Below, piece by piece: positions 5,474-6,389 of a stretch of DNA of 6,389 nt. The notes beneath the pieces were generated by a model, which was not told the DNA's origin, did not search any database, and saw only the letters and a list, made by a program, of their open reading frames with translations. Location of the stretch: positions 1 to 6,389 of the forward strand of contig JACQTN010000129.1 in NCBI GenBank assembly GCA_016210785.1, written 5' to 3'. Position 1 is the first letter of the stretch; each line of letters opens with the position of its first letter. The translations under genes and the position numbers were made by a program. The DNA comes from Armatimonadota bacterium (GTDB lineage: Bacteria; Sysuimicrobiota; Sysuimicrobiia; Sysuimicrobiales; JACQTN01).

Positions 5474-6389
5474 TTACGCCTGGTGACTCCCGCCGGAGGC
5501 CTCAGGCGGCCTCAGCATCCCCCGCCACATCGTCTCCGGAAGCAGGTCCTGCATCGCCCTGACCACGATGTCCCGGTTGACCACCGGCTCGCGGTGGCGC
5601 CGGGCCCACTCCTGAATGGACGCCCGCGCCATCTTGCGGACGAATTCCGGCGCCCTGGCCAGCATCGCCTCGGCTTCTTCCGTCCAGGGGAGGGAAGGGA
5701 TTGCCGCCTCGTCCCCGGCCATAGCAGGGCGCAACGCCTCGGGCACGTCCGTGCCCACCACCAGCACGTGGCAGGGCGCGAGGCGGACGAGGTTCTCGGC
5801 GGTGCTCCCGATGTCACTGCACCGGGTCCTGTGCCGGCCAAACCTTCCGACCACCAGCAGTGCCGGTTCGGTCCTCTCGACGTGGTCCAGGATGGCGGCG
5901 AAATCTTTTCCGGACAGCAGACGGGTCTCGATGTCCACCCCGGCCCCCCCGGCCATTTCTACCGCCGCCTGGAGGTGCTTCTTGCCCACCTCTCCCAGGC
6001 CCCGGTCGATGATCCGTTCGTGGAGCGCCTTCTGCCGCTCGAGGTTGAAGACTTCCCTGGCCTCATTGGTAAGCACGCCGGCCATCTCGGCAAAGATAGC
6101 GTGGTGGAACTGAGGGTTGAAGACGTGCACGGCCTCCAGGCTCATGCGTAGCGTCCTGGCCAGGACGACGGCCTTTCGCAGCGCCCGGCCGGAGTGTTCG
6201 CTTCCGTCGACGCCGACCACCACCCTTCCCCCGCGGAGTTCACCGCCGTTCCGGACGATGAGCGCGTCCGTCTGGATGCGGCGCGTCACCCGCTCCACCA
6301 CACTGCCGATGAGGCTGCGGCTACACTTCCCCTGGCCGTGCGCGCCGAAGAGGGCCAAGTCGTAGTCGCCCGCGTTGATCTCCCCGGCC
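5474..6389 (-). CDS. tandem universal stress protein with C-terminal PCP_red domain, 5' end outside window
   Basis: About 304 codons are visible; the frame is open to the window edge, so the N-terminal part is missing. First comes the end of one USP domain (AGEINAGDYDLALFGAHG), with the ATP-binding loop G-x-x-G-(9 residues)-G-S read as GAHG, QGKCSRSLI, GS. A second full USP domain follows, from VVVGVDGSEHSGRAL to HVLVVGTDVP, with its own loop GRFG, RHRTRCSDI, GS. Both loops fit the ATP-binding class of these cytoplasmic stress proteins. The last 70 or so residues (coding 5516-5686) form a PCP_red domain, the small C-terminal domain first described in the 57-kDa subunit (ChlB/BchB) of light-independent protochlorophyllide reductase: WTEEAEAMLARAPEFVRKMA, then IQEWARR, then VVRAMQDLLPETMWRGM. 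No chlorophyll-synthesis genes are in view, so a sensor or ligand-binding role is more likely than pigment synthesis. DosR-type regulators control USP genes in mycobacteria, which makes the DevR-like regulator at the other end of the window notable. Confidence 0.9.
   Translation of the reverse strand, partial: AGEINAGDYDLALFGAHGQGKCSRSLIGSVVERVTRRIQTDALIVRNGGELRGGRVVVGVDGSEHSGRALRKAVVLARTLRMSLEAVHVFNPQFHHAIFAEMAGVLTNEAREVFNLERQKALHERIIDRGLGEVGKKHLQAAVEMAGGAGVDIETRLLSGKDFAAILDHVERTEPALLVVGRFGRHRTRCSDIGSTAENLVRLAPCHVLVVGTDVPEALRPAMAGDEAAIPSLPWTEEAEAMLARAPEFVRKMARASIQEWARRHREPVVNRDIVVRAMQDLLPETMWRGMLRPPEASGGSHQA

Overview
The window is GC-rich bacterial DNA with dense coding and strong Shine-Dalgarno sites. 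The organism cannot be named from it. The DevR/DosR-like response regulator, the tandem universal stress protein carrying a PCP_red domain, and the secreted YVTN propeller fit an uncultured high-GC soil or sediment lineage (Actinobacteria-, Chloroflexota- or Rokubacteria-like). This is an impression, not a placement.

Layout. (1) Bases 1-1555, + strand: the 3' end of a NarL/LuxR-type response regulator, overlapped by 7 bases by a complete DAO-family FAD oxidoreductase, so the two look translationally coupled. (2) 1655-2779, +: an exported seven-bladed YVTN beta-propeller with one histidine at the equivalent position of every blade. (3) 2834 to about 3100, -: a decayed copy of a universal stress protein/PCP_red gene. 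(4) 3328-3921, +: an exported YceI-family protein. (5) 4039-4509, +: an exported small Cys/His protein of unknown function. (6) About 4790-4896, +: the decayed 3' end of a second propeller gene. (7) 4910-5320, -: a DoxX-family membrane protein. (8) 5474 to the window end, -: a tandem universal stress protein fused to a C-terminal PCP_red domain, running off the window.

The main point is that the same pair, a propeller gene ending head-to-head against a USP-PCP_red gene, can be seen twice. In the left copy the propeller is intact and the USP-PCP_red gene is a relic. In the right copy the propeller is a relic and USP-PCP_red is intact, with DoxX between them. This looks like a duplicated module that lost opposite halves. 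YceI and the Cys/His protein lie between the copies in DNA that looks less GC-extreme than the left third.

The gene set suggests a stress or redox locus: a DevR-like regulator, an ATP-binding-type USP, DoxX, YceI, and exported proteins with potential metal ligands. That link is inferred from gene content. No shared operator was found.
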